Shown here piece after piece: positions 55,593 through 63,868 of a stretch of 64,000 bases of DNA (the stretch's first letter is position 1; each line of letters begins with the position of its first letter). The position numbers and the translations under genes are program-made. The notes below the pieces were generated by a model, which saw nothing but the letters and a program-made list of their open reading frames with translations, was not told where the DNA came from and did not search any database. The stretch comes from Halorubrum alkaliphilum (GTDB taxonomy: Archaea > Halobacteriota > Halobacteria > Halobacteriales > Haloferacaceae), in contig NZ_JAGGKQ010000012.1 in NCBI RefSeq assembly GCF_017873815.1, positions 19,854-83,853 on the forward strand. The letters run 5' to 3'.

Positions 55593-56564
55593 CTACGCTT
55601 CGGAGGGCGCTTCCGCACGGTCGCGGATGAGCTCGCGGATCCGGTCGGGGTCGTCGACGGCGGCGAGTTCCTCACAGGAGACGATCGCGGTGCCATCGAC
55701 TGACTCCCGTTTCTCGTCCTCCTCGGTGAAGTACACCGACCGAGTGTGCGCGACCTCGCCGATCGAGGACATGATCCGCGCGCGCTTCTCGGCGGCGGGC
55801 GTGAACGCGGAGTGACCGGTGAGCATCCGTGTCGCCGATGACTCGTCGTCCTCCGAGACCGCCTTGAAGGGTGCACGCGCCGTCGGATGGACGGTAAATC
55901 CAGCGCTCGTAAGCACGTGAACGACGTGTTCATCGCCGGGGTCCGCGTCCGGTGCCGAAGGGGTCGGCTCCGTGTCACGCACGTCGTCAGCCCCCTCCAG
56001 CACGTCGACCGGGCTGGAGAACGGCTCGTTGAACAGCTCCTCGAGCTGGACGGCCACCTCGATCGAGGCGTTCATCCCGTCCTCGTACTTCGAGACGGTT
56101 CGACGGGAGACGCCGAGTTCGGTCGCGAGTCGGCCGAGCGACCAGCCGCGCTCCTCACGTTCGTCGGCGAGGAGGTCCCCGTCGAGGCTGACGTACAGGC
56201 CGCCGGGAGCGGCGTAGATCAGCGGCGGCATCCCCTCCACGAACAGGTCGTACGCGGTGTCGGGGTTGATCACGGGAACGCCGTGTCGGAAGTAGACGAC
56301 CCCAGGTTTCAGGTCCTCGTCGCGAGTTCGGATCCCGATGGTCATCGGCGTCGCCTCGAGGTACTCGCCGAGTCGCCGCATCTCCGCACCGGTCTCGGCG
56401 TCGAGCGCGTCGACGTTGCCGAGGATCTTCAGGAGCAGGAGGTCCTCCTCACGCCGGGCGGCCACGTCGAAACTCTTGGGCCGGACCGCACACCGGTCGC
56501 TGACGAGGAAGCCGGCGTCCCCCAGCATCGCGGTGACGTTGTCTATCAGCGCAGTCCGGGACAT
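55593..56564 (-). CDS. archaeal XRE-type HTH transcriptional regulator
   Basis: A 323-residue archaeal regulator. The N-terminal 120 residues form an endonuclease-like fold ([15 protein letters not shown] and [20 protein letters not shown]), then an XRE helix-turn-helix ([20 protein letters not shown], then KYEDGM), and a C-terminal domain. It matches the archaeal family of putative HTH-type transcriptional regulators. Targets unknown. A strong box on the minus strand (56588-56597) is 29 bases from the ATG at 56564. It converges with the MinD-like gene with a 19-base gap. Confidence 0.85.
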   Translation of the reverse strand: MSRTALIDNVTAMLGDAGFLVSDRCAVRPKSFDVAARREEDLLLLKILGNVDALDAETGAEMRRLGEYLEATPMTIGIRTRDEDLKPGVVYFRHGVPVINPDTAYDLFVEGMPPLIYAAPGGLYVSLDGDLLADEREERGWSLGRLATELGVSRRTVSKYEDGMNASIEVAVQLEELFNEPFSSPVDVLEGADDVRDTEPTPSAPDADPGDEHVVHVLTSAGFTVHPTARAPFKAVSEDDESSATRMLTGHSAFTPAAEKRARIMSSIGEVAHTRSVYFTEEDEKRESVDGTAIVSCEELAAVDDPDRIRELIRDRAEAPSEA

Positions 56565-56587
56565 ACCTGAGATAAGCGTTTCAGCGC

Positions 56588-56597
56588 ATATATACGT
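56588..56597 (-). promoter_or_regulatory. TATA box of the XRE-type regulator
   Basis: Minus strand ACGTATATAT, centred 29 bases before the start. Confidence 0.6.
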
Positions 56598-56663
56598 TGT
56601 GTCGTCGAGACGAGGAGAAGGCCTTGCCCGCTTGCGTTTTTCTCCGGCAGGCGGTCGATACGG

Positions 56664-56671
56664 TTATATAT
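56664..56671 (+). promoter_or_regulatory. TATA box of tiaS
   Basis: TTATATAT is a strong box, but 50 bases before the ATG, so the mRNA probably has a leader of about 26 bases, unlike most neighbours. Confidence 0.5.
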
Positions 56672-56718
56672 CGGGTCGACCCCGAAACCGGCTTGTCTCG
56701 GGGGTCGAAACGGGACCC

Positions 56719-58092
56719 ATGCCGATCGTCGCCGTCGACGACACCGACTCCCGCGAGCGCGGGATGTGTACCACGTACGTCGGAACCCGCCTCGGGGAGC
56801 GCCTCGAAGCGGCCGGCGGGAGGGTTACGCGACGGCTGTTGATACGACTCAACCCCGCCGTGAAACACAAGACGCGCGGGAACGCCGCGGTCGCGCTCCA
56901 TGCGGCCGACATCGACGCAGAGACCGCGTTCCGGATCGCCGGCGAAACGGTCCGGGAGTTCGCGGCCACGGACGACCCACGGACCTCCCCCGGCGTCGTC
57001 GTTGCCGACGTCGATGTCGCGGACCCGGAGAGCGCGATCCCGAACGCGGTCGCTCACTTCTCTCGACGAGCGCTCCGCGAGCGGCTGTCGGTCGAGGAGG
57101 CGGTGTCGATCGCGGAGGCACGGGGGTACCGTCACGCCGGCTTCGGCTCCGGCGGCGCGGACGGGGACGCGACGCCCGGACGAGGCCGGATCGGGGCGCT
57201 TGCGGCGGTCGGCGCGCCCGCGACTCTCGACGACGCGACCTACGAACGAATCTCCTATCGCGAACTCGACCGCTGTGGAACCCCACGCGAAGTCGATGCC
57301 GAGAGCGTCTTCGCCGCCGCCGACCACGAGTACCCGGTCGTCTGGGACACCGTTGACCGCGGGACGGGCGAGGTTGTCTGCGTTCCCAACGCGCCCGGCC
57401 CGATCCTCTACGGGATCCGCGGTGACGACCCGGACGCCTGTCTGCGGGTCGCCGAGGGGATCGAGAGCGAACGCGTCGAGCGCGCCGCGACGTTCCTGAC
57501 GAACCAAGGGACCGACGCCCACCTCGCGGAGGGCAGGCCCGGAGAACTCCGCGACGGGGCGGGCTACCGCGTGTCCGGCGTCGTCGCGAGCGATCCGGAG
57601 ACGAAACGGGGGGGACACGTCCACGTCGACGTCGGCGGAGTCGGCTCGGATCGAAACTCCGGAGACGGGAGCGGCGAACCACGGCCGACCCTCCGTATCG
57701 TCGCGTTCTCGCCGACCGGTCGATTCCGTGATCGCGTGCGCGCGCTCAGACCCGGGGATCGAATCACGATCTGTGGTGAACACGAGGTCCGCGCGGCCGA
57801 CCCCGGTCCGGACGGAACAATAAAACTGGAGAAACTCGCCGTCCGCGAACTCGTCCGGACGGCACCAGCAACACCGACGTGTCCCGACTGTGAACGAACG
57901 ATGTCCTCGGCGGGACGGGATCAGGGCTACCGCTGTCGCGACTGCGGGACGACCGCGCCCGGAAAGGTGGCGGAACCGATCGAACGCGAGTTGGAACGCG
58001 GCTGGTACGAGGTCCCGCCGAGCGCCCGGCGACACGTCGCGAAACCCCTGATACGTGGCGGGTTCGACGCCCCGACGCATCCGGAGCGGTGA
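56719..58092 (+). CDS. tiaS: tRNA(Ile2) 2-agmatinylcytidine synthetase TiaS
   Basis: A 457-residue archaeal enzyme that attaches agmatine to C34 of the tRNA-Ile anticodon CAU so that it reads AUA. The opening IVAVDDTDSRERGMCTTY is diagnostic. VPNAPGPILYGIRGDDP, an OB-like segment (RVSGVVASDPETKRGGHV) and a C-terminal zinc ribbon (CPDC near 388 and CRDC) follow. An acidic insert near 315-325 is a local low-complexity extension. It is an essential archaeal function. Confidence 0.94.
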   Translation: MPIVAVDDTDSRERGMCTTYVGTRLGERLEAAGGRVTRRLLIRLNPAVKHKTRGNAAVALHAADIDAETAFRIAGETVREFAATDDPRTSPGVVVADVDVADPESAIPNAVAHFSRRALRERLSVEEAVSIAEARGYRHAGFGSGGADGDATPGRGRIGALAAVGAPATLDDATYERISYRELDRCGTPREVDAESVFAAADHEYPVVWDTVDRGTGEVVCVPNAPGPILYGIRGDDPDACLRVAEGIESERVERAATFLTNQGTDAHLAEGRPGELRDGAGYRVSGVVASDPETKRGGHVHVDVGGVGSDRNSGDGSGEPRPTLRIVAFSPTGRFRDRVRALRPGDRITICGEHEVRAADPGPDGTIKLEKLAVRELVRTAPATPTCPDCERTMSSAGRDQGYRCRDCGTTAPGKVAEPIERELERGWYEVPPSARRHVAKPLIRGGFDAPTHPER

Positions 58093-58093
58093 A

Positions 58094-58693
58094 TCACGAG
58101 GTACCGCCCGGAGGTCGATCGGTCTCGACGTCCGCAACGACGGTTGCCGGGTTTCCTTTGACGATGACTTCGGATGGGACATCGTCGGTGACGACCGCGC
58201 CCGAACCGATCACCGCGCCCGAACCGATCGAGACGCCGGGATCGACCACGGCACGCCCGCCGATCCAGACGTCGTCGCCGACGGTCACCGGCTCCCCGGA
58301 TTCCAGCCCCTCGGCTCGCTCCGCCGGGTCGATCGGATGGGTCGCCGTGTAGACGTGGACGCCCGGGCCGAGCAGGCAGTTCCGGCCGAATTTGATGCGG
58401 CAGATGTCCAAAAAAACGCAGCCGAAATTCGCAAAGAATCCCTCCCCGACGTGAATGTTGTAGCCGTAGTCACAGCGGACAGGTGGTTCGACCGTCGCCG
58501 TCTCGCCGCCAGAGCCGAACAGCGTCCCCAGAACGGTCCGTCGTTTCGCCTCGTTGCCGGCGGCCGTCCGGTTGTATCGACGGGTCAGGTCGCGGGCGCG
58601 CTCCCGATCGGCGACCAGTTCGGGATCGTTCGGGTCGTACGGCTCCCCGGCGAGCATCCGTTCCGTTTCGGTACGCTCCGTCTCGCTTGGCAT
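58094..58693 (-). CDS. maltose O-acetyltransferase-like hexapeptide acyltransferase
   Basis: A 199-residue left-handed beta-helix enzyme of the Maa/LacA type. MLAGEPYDPNDPELVADRE is the N-terminal maltose-acetyltransferase cap; YNIHVGEGFFANFGCVFLD and the repeated [VI]G.G hexapeptides follow, with catalytic His in TATHPID. Acceptor sugar unknown. GATTAG on the minus strand is 27 bases before the ATG at 58693. Converges with tiaS with one base between the stops. Confidence 0.88.
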   Translation of the reverse strand: MPSETERTETERMLAGEPYDPNDPELVADRERARDLTRRYNRTAAGNEAKRRTVLGTLFGSGGETATVEPPVRCDYGYNIHVGEGFFANFGCVFLDICRIKFGRNCLLGPGVHVYTATHPIDPAERAEGLESGEPVTVGDDVWIGGRAVVDPGVSIGSGAVIGSGAVVTDDVPSEVIVKGNPATVVADVETDRPPGGTS

Positions 58694-58768
58694 GGCTATC
58701 ACCTCTCGGCCACGAACTAATCGTTGTTGACGCGTGGGTTTAGGTGGTGTCCGGACGTTGGGCTGCGT

Positions 58769-59122
58769 ATGTCCGGGATCGTGTTCTACGCAACGGAGAG
58801 CCACGACGCGGTCGTTGAGTTCTACCGTGACCGACTACGCATGGAGACGTGGCTCGAACAGCCAGACTGTACGATCCTCGAACACGGAAACCTGCTCGTC
58901 GGGTTCTGTGATCGGGATCGAACCGACGACTGCGGGATCGTGACGTTCGTCTACCCGGACAGAGACGGCGTCGACGACACTCACGACCGACTCGCGGATG
59001 TCGCCCGAGAGGAGCCACACGAGAACGAGACGTACGAGATATACCAGTTCTTCGCCGAGGACCCGGACGGACGAACCGTGGAGTGTCAGGCGTTCCTCGA
59101 CGACGACGTGGAACTCCCCTGA
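58769..59122 (+). CDS. VOC-superfamily (glyoxalase-like) protein
   Basis: A 117-residue single-domain VOC protein: IVFYATESHDAVVEFYRDRL, LLVGFCDRD, and EDPDGRTVECQAFLD with the metal-side Glu. No partner or substrate can be named. GTTTAGG is 28 bases before the ATG at 58769. Divergent from the acyltransferase. Confidence 0.8.
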   Translation: MSGIVFYATESHDAVVEFYRDRLRMETWLEQPDCTILEHGNLLVGFCDRDRTDDCGIVTFVYPDRDGVDDTHDRLADVAREEPHENETYEIYQFFAEDPDGRTVECQAFLDDDVELP

Positions 59123-59174
59123 TCGCCCCGCCGGCCGGTCGCGACACGGACTACGAGACCGGCCGGAGACCAGC

Positions 59175-59405
59175 TCAGTCGTCGAGATCGTGATCCGCGC
59201 GCCACGTCTGCGCGTGGTCCTCGGCGACCTCGCGGTCGTCGAACCGAACGCGGTCGTACGCGCTCTCGTCGGTCGCCTGCTCCATCACGTCGAGTCGGAC
59301 AACGAATCCGCCGTCGCCGCGCTCGCGGATCCGGACCGTGGCGTACCCGTCCGAGCGTTCCCACTCCGTGATCGTGTCGTCGTCGCGAGAGACTGACCAG
59401 CCCAT
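59175..59405 (-). CDS. small conserved haloarchaeal protein (DUF7543-like)
   Basis: A 76-residue acidic protein, GWSVSRDDDTITEWERSDG, with alternating beta pattern (YATVRIRERGDGGFVVRLDV) and a helix (EVAEDHAQTWRADH). I recognise it as a conserved haloarchaeal type; no role known. Confidence 0.68.
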   Translation of the reverse strand: MGWSVSRDDDTITEWERSDGYATVRIRERGDGGFVVRLDVMEQATDESAYDRVRFDDREVAEDHAQTWRADHDLDD

Positions 59406-59456
59406 ACGAGGAGACGGAACGCCGTCGTGCTAAAACACCGCGGTCCGCGACGGGTT

Positions 59457-59597
59457 CTAGTCGTCGTGTTCGGGACCGCCCGTGTACGAGCAGACCGGAC
59501 AGACCGCGTACCCGAGGGCGTCGTAGGGAACCGACGTCGACGGGGCCGTGGTGTCACAGTCCGGGCAGTCGAAGGTCGAGGGAGATTCGATGCTCAT
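59457..59597 (-). CDS. small CPxCG-type zinc-finger protein
   Basis: A 46-residue microprotein, too short for routine calls: two Cys pairs FDCPDCDTT and YAVCPVCSYTGG, a classic zinc ribbon. Minus-strand CTATAT, centred at 59625, is 28 bases before the ATG at 59597. Leaderless, as are its neighbours. Confidence 0.75.
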   Translation of the reverse strand: MSIESPSTFDCPDCDTTAPSTSVPYDALGYAVCPVCSYTGGPEHDD

Positions 59598-59661
59598 GAG
59601 ATGGAGTATGAAACGTATCGATATAGTTACGCGGCGCTTGATGCACCAATAACCACACCCT

Positions 59662-59668
59662 GTTTATA
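59662..59668 (+). promoter_or_regulatory. TATA box of the M24 peptidase gene
   Basis: GTTTATA centred about 29 bases before the ATG at 59694. Confidence 0.55.
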
Positions 59669-59693
59669 TGCCGGTCCGGAACCGAGGCGAACT

Positions 59694-60830
59694 ATGGGCG
59701 ACGACGCCTACGCGGGCCGGCGCGAGCGGGCACGCGACCGACTGAGCGTGATCGACGCCGACGGTCTCGTCTGTTTTCCGAGCCGGAACCTCCAGTACCT
59801 CACCGGGTTCCACGAGGAGCCCGGGGAGCGACACTTCCTGTTCGTCCTCCCCGCGAGTGGGGATGGGGGTGTCGACACCACGAGCGGCCCGGCAACCCTG
59901 CTCGTCCCCGAACTGTACGGTGAGCAGGTTCGAGAGGCGACCGACGTCGACGACGTGCGAACGTGGGCCGACGGCGACGACCCTCGAGAAACCGCCCGCG
60001 AGGTGCTTGCGGACCACGAACTGCGATCGGGGCGCCTGCTCGTCGACGACACGATGTGGGCGCGGTTCACGCAGGACCTCCGGGCGGTCGCGCCGGCAGC
60101 GACGTGGGGGCTCGCGAGTGAGGCGCTCGCCGACCTGCGGGTCCGCAAGGACGACGCGGAACTGGCGGCGTTGCGGGCGGCGGGCGCGGCCGCGGACGCG
60201 ACCGTCTCCGACCTCCGCGCGCTCGGGTCGGAAGCGATCGGGATGACCGAACGCGAACTCGCCGACTGGATCGCCGACCGGCTGGCGGCGCACGGCGGCG
60301 CGGGCGTCTCCTTCGAAACGATCGTGGGCGCGGGCGAAAACGGAGCGAAGCCGCACCACGCCGCCTCCGACCGGGAGATACGCTCCGGCGACCCCGTCGT
60401 GCTCGACTTCGGGACGCGCGTCGACGGCTACCCCTCCGACCAGACGCGGACGCTCGTGTTCGACGGGGAGCCACCGGCCGGGTACGCCGAGGTCCATGCG
60501 ATCGTCCGGGAGGCGCAGGCGGCCGCGGTGGAGACGGTCGAGCCGGGCGTCACGGCGGCGGCGGTCGACCGCGCCGCCCGCGAGGTGATCGAGGCAGCCG
60601 GCTACGGAGACGCGTTCGTCCACCGGACGGGCCACGGCGTCGGGCTCGACGTTCACGAGGAGCCGTACATCGTGTCCGGCTCCGACCGCGAACTGGAGCC
60701 CGGGATGGTGTTCTCCGTCGAGCCGGGCGTGTACCTCGACGGGCGCTTCGGCTGCCGGATCGAGGACCTTGTGGTCGTGACCGACGAGGGGCACGAGCGT
60801 CTGAACGCGACCGACCACGGCTGGCGGTGA
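59694..60830 (+). CDS. M24 family Xaa-Pro aminopeptidase/dipeptidase
   Basis: A 378-residue metallopeptidase that cleaves X-Pro bonds. The five metal ligands are seen: Asp in VVLDFGTRVDG, Asp in PSDQTRT, His in TGHGVGLDVHE, Glu in FSVEPG and Glu in CRIEDLVVV. The creatinase-like N-domain spans 1-150. The gene stops two bases before the conserved end of a TnpB element. Confidence 0.93.
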   Translation: MGDDAYAGRRERARDRLSVIDADGLVCFPSRNLQYLTGFHEEPGERHFLFVLPASGDGGVDTTSGPATLLVPELYGEQVREATDVDDVRTWADGDDPRETAREVLADHELRSGRLLVDDTMWARFTQDLRAVAPAATWGLASEALADLRVRKDDAELAALRAAGAAADATVSDLRALGSEAIGMTERELADWIADRLAAHGGAGVSFETIVGAGENGAKPHHAASDREIRSGDPVVLDFGTRVDGYPSDQTRTLVFDGEPPAGYAEVHAIVREAQAAAVETVEPGVTAAAVDRAAREVIEAAGYGDAFVHRTGHGVGLDVHEEPYIVSGSDRELEPGMVFSVEPGVYLDGRFGCRIEDLVVVTDEGHERLNATDHGWR

Positions 60831-60834
60831 ACTA

Positions 60835-60877
60835 CCCCTGCCTACTCGCCGCCGTTGGCGTCTTCTTGAGGCAGGGG
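60835..60877. repeat. terminal hairpin at the tnpB 3' end of the element
   Basis: CCCCTGCC (60835-60842) pairs with GGCAGGGG (60870-60877), with TACTCGCC and TCTTGA next to the stem. It lies immediately after the M24 stop codon and within the last codons of tnpB. Confidence 0.75.
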
Positions 60878-60950
60878 CTTCCTGTTTCAACGACGCGCTT
60901 TGCAGACACAACCGCAGTCTCCACAGCGAGCGCAGTCTCCACAGGCGTTG

Positions 60951-60999
60951 ACGAATCGCTCCGCGATTCGTTCGCACACCAGAAATCTTCGATTTCTGG
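60951..60999. repeat. two perfect hairpins inside the tnpB 3' end (candidate omega-RNA scaffold)
   Basis: ACGAATCGC/GCGATTCGT (60951-60959, 60963-60971) and CCAGAAATC/GATTTCTGG (60979-60987, 60991-60999) are perfect 9-bp stems with 3-base loops. They coincide with the codons for ESRSDS and PEIEDFW of TnpB. TnpB guide RNAs overlap the tnpB 3' end, so this is where the scaffold is expected. Confidence 0.55.
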
Positions 61000-62151
61000 G
61001 GACGTTCCTTCGGAGTGACCCACTCCTAGATTGGTGAGACCACGAGAAAGAATGTTCCACGCTGCGTTTGCGTCCCTGTCTGCCTCGAAGCCACAGGCAG
61101 GACAGGAGTGCTCACGCACCCAAAGTGGTTTGTCGGTTTCGACGCCACACTGAGCGCACTCTTTGGTGGTTCCTTCCGGTTCCACGTCCACGAAGTGCGT
61201 GCCTTCACGTTTGCACTTGTATTCGAGCACCGAGAGGAACGTTCGCCACGCCGCCGATGCGGTGTTGCGGCTGTTCGACGGCGATTCTAGCATTCCTTTC
61301 ACGTCAAGGTCTTCGACGGCCACCAAGTCGTATTCCTGAGCATAGTAGTTCGACAATTTATGTAGGAAGTCACGCCGCTTGCGCTTGATTTGTTGGTGAC
61401 ACTCGGCTACCGTCTGCCGTTGTTTCTCCCAGTTGTTCGACCCATGCTCTTTGCGCGAGAGGTTCCGCTGCTCTCGTTCAAGCCTGTCGCGTTCCTCCGA
61501 AAGGTCGAGTGAACCAACTGCCGTGCCGTCAGTGTCGTGGGCATACTTCAGAATCCCCACGTCGATGCCAACCATCTCGTCGGCGTCGATCTCCGCCAGC
61601 GACCGTTTGGGCGGTTCCTCTTTGTCGTCAACGGCGAAGGAGGCATACCACTCCCCGGTTGGTTCTTTCTTGAGCGTGGCTTCTTTGACTGTTTCATCGT
61701 CGGGAATGTCTCGGTGGCACTCTATTGGAATATCCGCGAGTTTCGACAGTGAGAGCACAGTCTGACCGTTCTTCTTGTCGAACTCGAAGCCAGACTGGAC
61801 GTATGTGAAACTGCGGAAGTCTCTGGGAGCTTTCTAGTTGAGACTCCCGACGTTGTAGCCCTTGTCTTTCAGTTCACCGAGTGCCGTGATACTGTCTTCG
61901 ATCCGCATGACAGCGGCCTGTGTAACCGTTGAATACAGGTCGTTCAATTCGTCCCACCACCCTTTGAGGTCAGTGAGTTGATCGCGGACTTGTCGCACTC
62001 GTTGGTTGAGTGTACCCTCTGATTCGGGAATTTTGTTAAACTCCCTGAGAGCGTGGTTGTAGAGTTGCCTACAGGTGTCTCGGTGGTAATCCAACAACTC
62101 ACGCTGTTCGGTGGTTGGCTTGAGCCGGAACCTGTAGGCGTAGTACATCGG

Positions 62152-62292
62152 TTACTCGGTTGGTTCTGACGTTCGGACGATCTTCACGTCTGCGCCACGC
62201 CAGTCTTTGGGAACGAGGACGTGTGCGCCGTTGCCGGTGGCTTTTACCTCGCCTTCGATGACTTCGTGGCCTTTGATTTCGTGTCTATCCAT
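62152..62292 (-). CDS. DUF2080-type transposase-associated small protein
   Basis: A 46-residue protein, MDRHEIKGHEVIEGEVKATG, followed by NGAHVLVPKDWRGADVKIV. This AbrB-like swapped-hairpin type is common upstream of haloarchaeal tnpB genes. It lies 3 bases before the tnpB start. GTTTATG on the minus strand (62318-62324) is 29 bases before the ATG, so the pair has an intact leaderless promoter. Role in transposition or regulation not known. Confidence 0.8.
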   Translation of the reverse strand: MDRHEIKGHEVIEGEVKATGNGAHVLVPKDWRGADVKIVRTSEPTE

Positions 62293-62317
62293 CACCTATG
62301 TTTAGACATTGTTTCAA

Positions 62318-62324
62318 CATAAAC
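62318..62324 (-). promoter_or_regulatory. TATA box of the DUF2080-tnpB transcript
   Basis: GTTTATG on the minus strand, 29 bases before the ATG at 62292. Confidence 0.5.
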
Positions 62325-62390
62325 GTATCGGTTCGTGGGCCTGTGGGCCAGCAACAAGCAGGCGCATGATAAATGATGACGGCGGTGTAT

Positions 62391-62499
62391 CCCCTCCCTA
62401 CTGCGTCCTCAGAAATCTTCGATTTCTGATGTGCGAACGAGAGCTTGCTCTCGTTAACGCTACTGGGCATTCGGCCTGCGTTGCTCCTTGAGGAAGGGG
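62391..62499. repeat. terminal hairpin region at the other end of the TnpB element
   Basis: CCCCTCCC (62391-62398, followed by TACTGCG) pairs with GGAAGGGG (62492-62499) with one mismatch. Inside are CAGAAATC/GATTTCTG (62410-62417, 62421-62428) and ACGAGAGC/GCTCTCGT (62437-62444, 62447-62454). These mirror the two hairpins at the tnpB 3' end, but in opposite orientation. The second stem differs in sequence but keeps pairing. Confidence 0.65.
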
Positions 62500-62500
62500 T

Positions 62501-62718
62501 CTTACCGCCTGTAATCGGCTAACCGGGGTGAAAATACCGCGGGCACGTCGCGCGGATCGACGACGCGTCGGCGGGATGCGTGTGCCTGTCCGCAGTTGAC
62601 GTAGCCGGCCAGGTCCGATAACGGTGCGACCAAATATGCATGGTGAACCGTCCCGGAGAGGCGTGCTCCGGTGGACCGTATCGAAAACGTTACCCTCAGC
62701 CGAACGGTATCGCGGGTC
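62501..62718. other. intergenic region without recognised gene
   Basis: About 218 bases between the TnpB element and the next gene. GAAAATACC at 62531 and AAATATGC at 62632 are AT-rich spots, but no ORF follows them at the expected distance. Confidence 0.4.
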
Positions 62719-63009
62719 ATGAGCGATACCGACGAGGAAACGGAGGAGGAAGCGCCGGCCGTCGAACTCGGTGAGGGTCCCGACATCGAGGGCGAACCGC
62801 TCGCGCGGGTCGCGTCGCGGCTCACGTGGCCCGCAAAGCGGAGCGATGTTCGCGCTCAGGAGGGCGAGACCGTGATCCGGACGCCCGAGGGACCCGTCGA
62901 ACTCGACGAGGCGCTCGCGGAGTCCGAGGTTCCGCTGTTCGAGGGCCGGAGCGACTTCCTCGAAGCCGTCGAAGATGTCGTTGGTCGCGGTCCGGTCGCG
63001 ACGGAGTAG
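62719..63009 (+). CDS. small conserved haloarchaeal protein (DUF5789-like)
   Basis: A 96-residue acidic protein: a disordered N-terminus, then LARVASRLTWPAKRSDV and the alternating segment ETVIRTPEGPVELDEAL, ending in FEGRSDFLEAVEDVVG. This pattern is conserved in haloarchaea with no known role. The ATG at 62719 is about 27 bases after CGTTACC. Confidence 0.72.
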   Translation: MSDTDEETEEEAPAVELGEGPDIEGEPLARVASRLTWPAKRSDVRAQEGETVIRTPEGPVELDEALAESEVPLFEGRSDFLEAVEDVVGRGPVATE

Positions 63010-63094
63010 CGCGGTCGAGATCGCTCGACAGGGGCGACCGTCGTGATCGCCGGCATCGCACACCCTTTTGTTCGTCCCGACCCGAACGAGATAC

Positions 63095-63541
63095 ATGACG
63101 ATCCCCTTCGATCCGGCCGAGTTGGACCCCGAAGAGTTCGGTGAGGAGCGTGCGACCCTAGAGATGGACCACGAGGCGGCGATCGAACACGTCCGCGAGG
63201 TGTGTACGGAGGTTGGCTTCGGCTTTCCCGTGGAGTTCTCGCCCTCAGAGATGCTGAACGAGAAGGTCGACGCCGGTCGTGACCCCTACTACGTGCTCGG
63301 AGCGTGTAACCCGAAAATGGCCGATCGGGCGCTGGACGCGACCGACGGAAGAATCGGGTCGCTGTTCCCCTGCAACATGGTTATCGAGCAGGTCGAACCT
63401 GGGAAACAGGTTGTCCATCACGTCTCGATCATGCGGATCGCTCGACTGCTCGGGTTGCCGAGCGACGACGAGGAGATGGACGCGATCATCGACGACACCG
63501 GCGAGATGGTCGAGACGGTCTTCGACCGCCTCGGCGAGTAA
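63095..63541 (+). CDS. DUF302 family protein
   Basis: A 148-residue protein with the DUF302 core: DHEAAIEHVREVCTEVGFGF, GACNPKMADRALDATDGRIG and LFPCNMVIEQVEPGKQVVH. The fold is known to bind small ligands, but the role is unclear. CCCTTTTG centred 28 bases upstream of the ATG is the same element type seen before the Fe-S scaffold gene. Confidence 0.82.
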   Translation: MTIPFDPAELDPEEFGEERATLEMDHEAAIEHVREVCTEVGFGFPVEFSPSEMLNEKVDAGRDPYYVLGACNPKMADRALDATDGRIGSLFPCNMVIEQVEPGKQVVHHVSIMRIARLLGLPSDDEEMDAIIDDTGEMVETVFDRLGE

Positions 63542-63599
63542 CGCTCTCTTTTAGGAGGCATAGAGAATTCGGGTATCATATATACCTGTTGAGGGATGA

Positions 63600-63868
63600 C
63601 GGGAGTGGGTCTCGCAATACGTTGGAGTAGTTGTTTATAGGTGGATTAGTGGTGTTGCTGGCGGCTATTTATAAGTCGTTGCTGGCGAATCGGCGGTGAA
63701 CACCGCCAAAGCCCCAGTCGCGAGGACGCCGCACGCTCGCTGCGCTCCTCAGTCGCTCGTTTCACTCGCTCCTTCCGGTGCTTGCGTCGCCTGCGGCGTC
63801 CTCGCGACTGCCCCTTTGAGTCCCACCCCGCCCCGCAACCGCACCTCACACCTCCCCAGCCTCGTCGC
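63600..63868 (+). repeat. dispersed structured repeat, copy 3 (broken at the window end)
   Basis: Same orientation as copy 1. TTTATAG at 63634 and TTTATAA at 63668 keep the 34-base spacing of copy 1. The main stem AGTCGCGAGGACGCCGCA (63716-63733) and TGCGGCGTCCTCGCGACT (63792-63809) is 18 bp perfect. The conserved block follows at 63810-63866. After 63868 the expected stems are replaced by poly-C. Confidence 0.8.

Larger units (their letters stand above)
60832..62148 (-). pseudogene. tnpB: IS1341-type TnpB interrupted by an in-frame amber codon
   Basis: An IS200/IS605-type TnpB of 438 codons. Codons 1-104 (MYYAYRFRLKPTTEQRELLD and onward) end in TAG at 61834-61836; the same frame then continues KAPRDFRSFTYVQSG to 60832. 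In family members this position is commonly Trp (TGG) before KAPR, so one base change explains it. All else looks intact: RuvC Asp196 (VGIDVGI), Glu279 (VAVEDLD), Asp359 (DRDANAAWN), zinc Cys pairs CAQC and CPAC. So it may have been inactivated recently. Unless suppressed, full-length guide-directed nuclease is not made; a re-start after the stop would lack the N-terminal domain. Confidence 0.85.
60832..62500 (-). mobile_element. IS605/IS1341-type element (tnpB pseudogene plus DUF2080 gene, no tnpA)
   Basis: Bounded by the two hairpins above, 1.67 kb, without a Y1 transposase (tnpA), so it depends on one supplied elsewhere. It lies directly behind the M24 stop. Exact ends were not resolved; no target duplication is expected in this family. 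Confidence 0.7.

Noticed and set aside
62398..63096. 232-codon minus ORF over the DUF5789-like gene and the element end
   Set aside because: It crosses the end of the mobile element and is antisense to a conserved gene; no motif.
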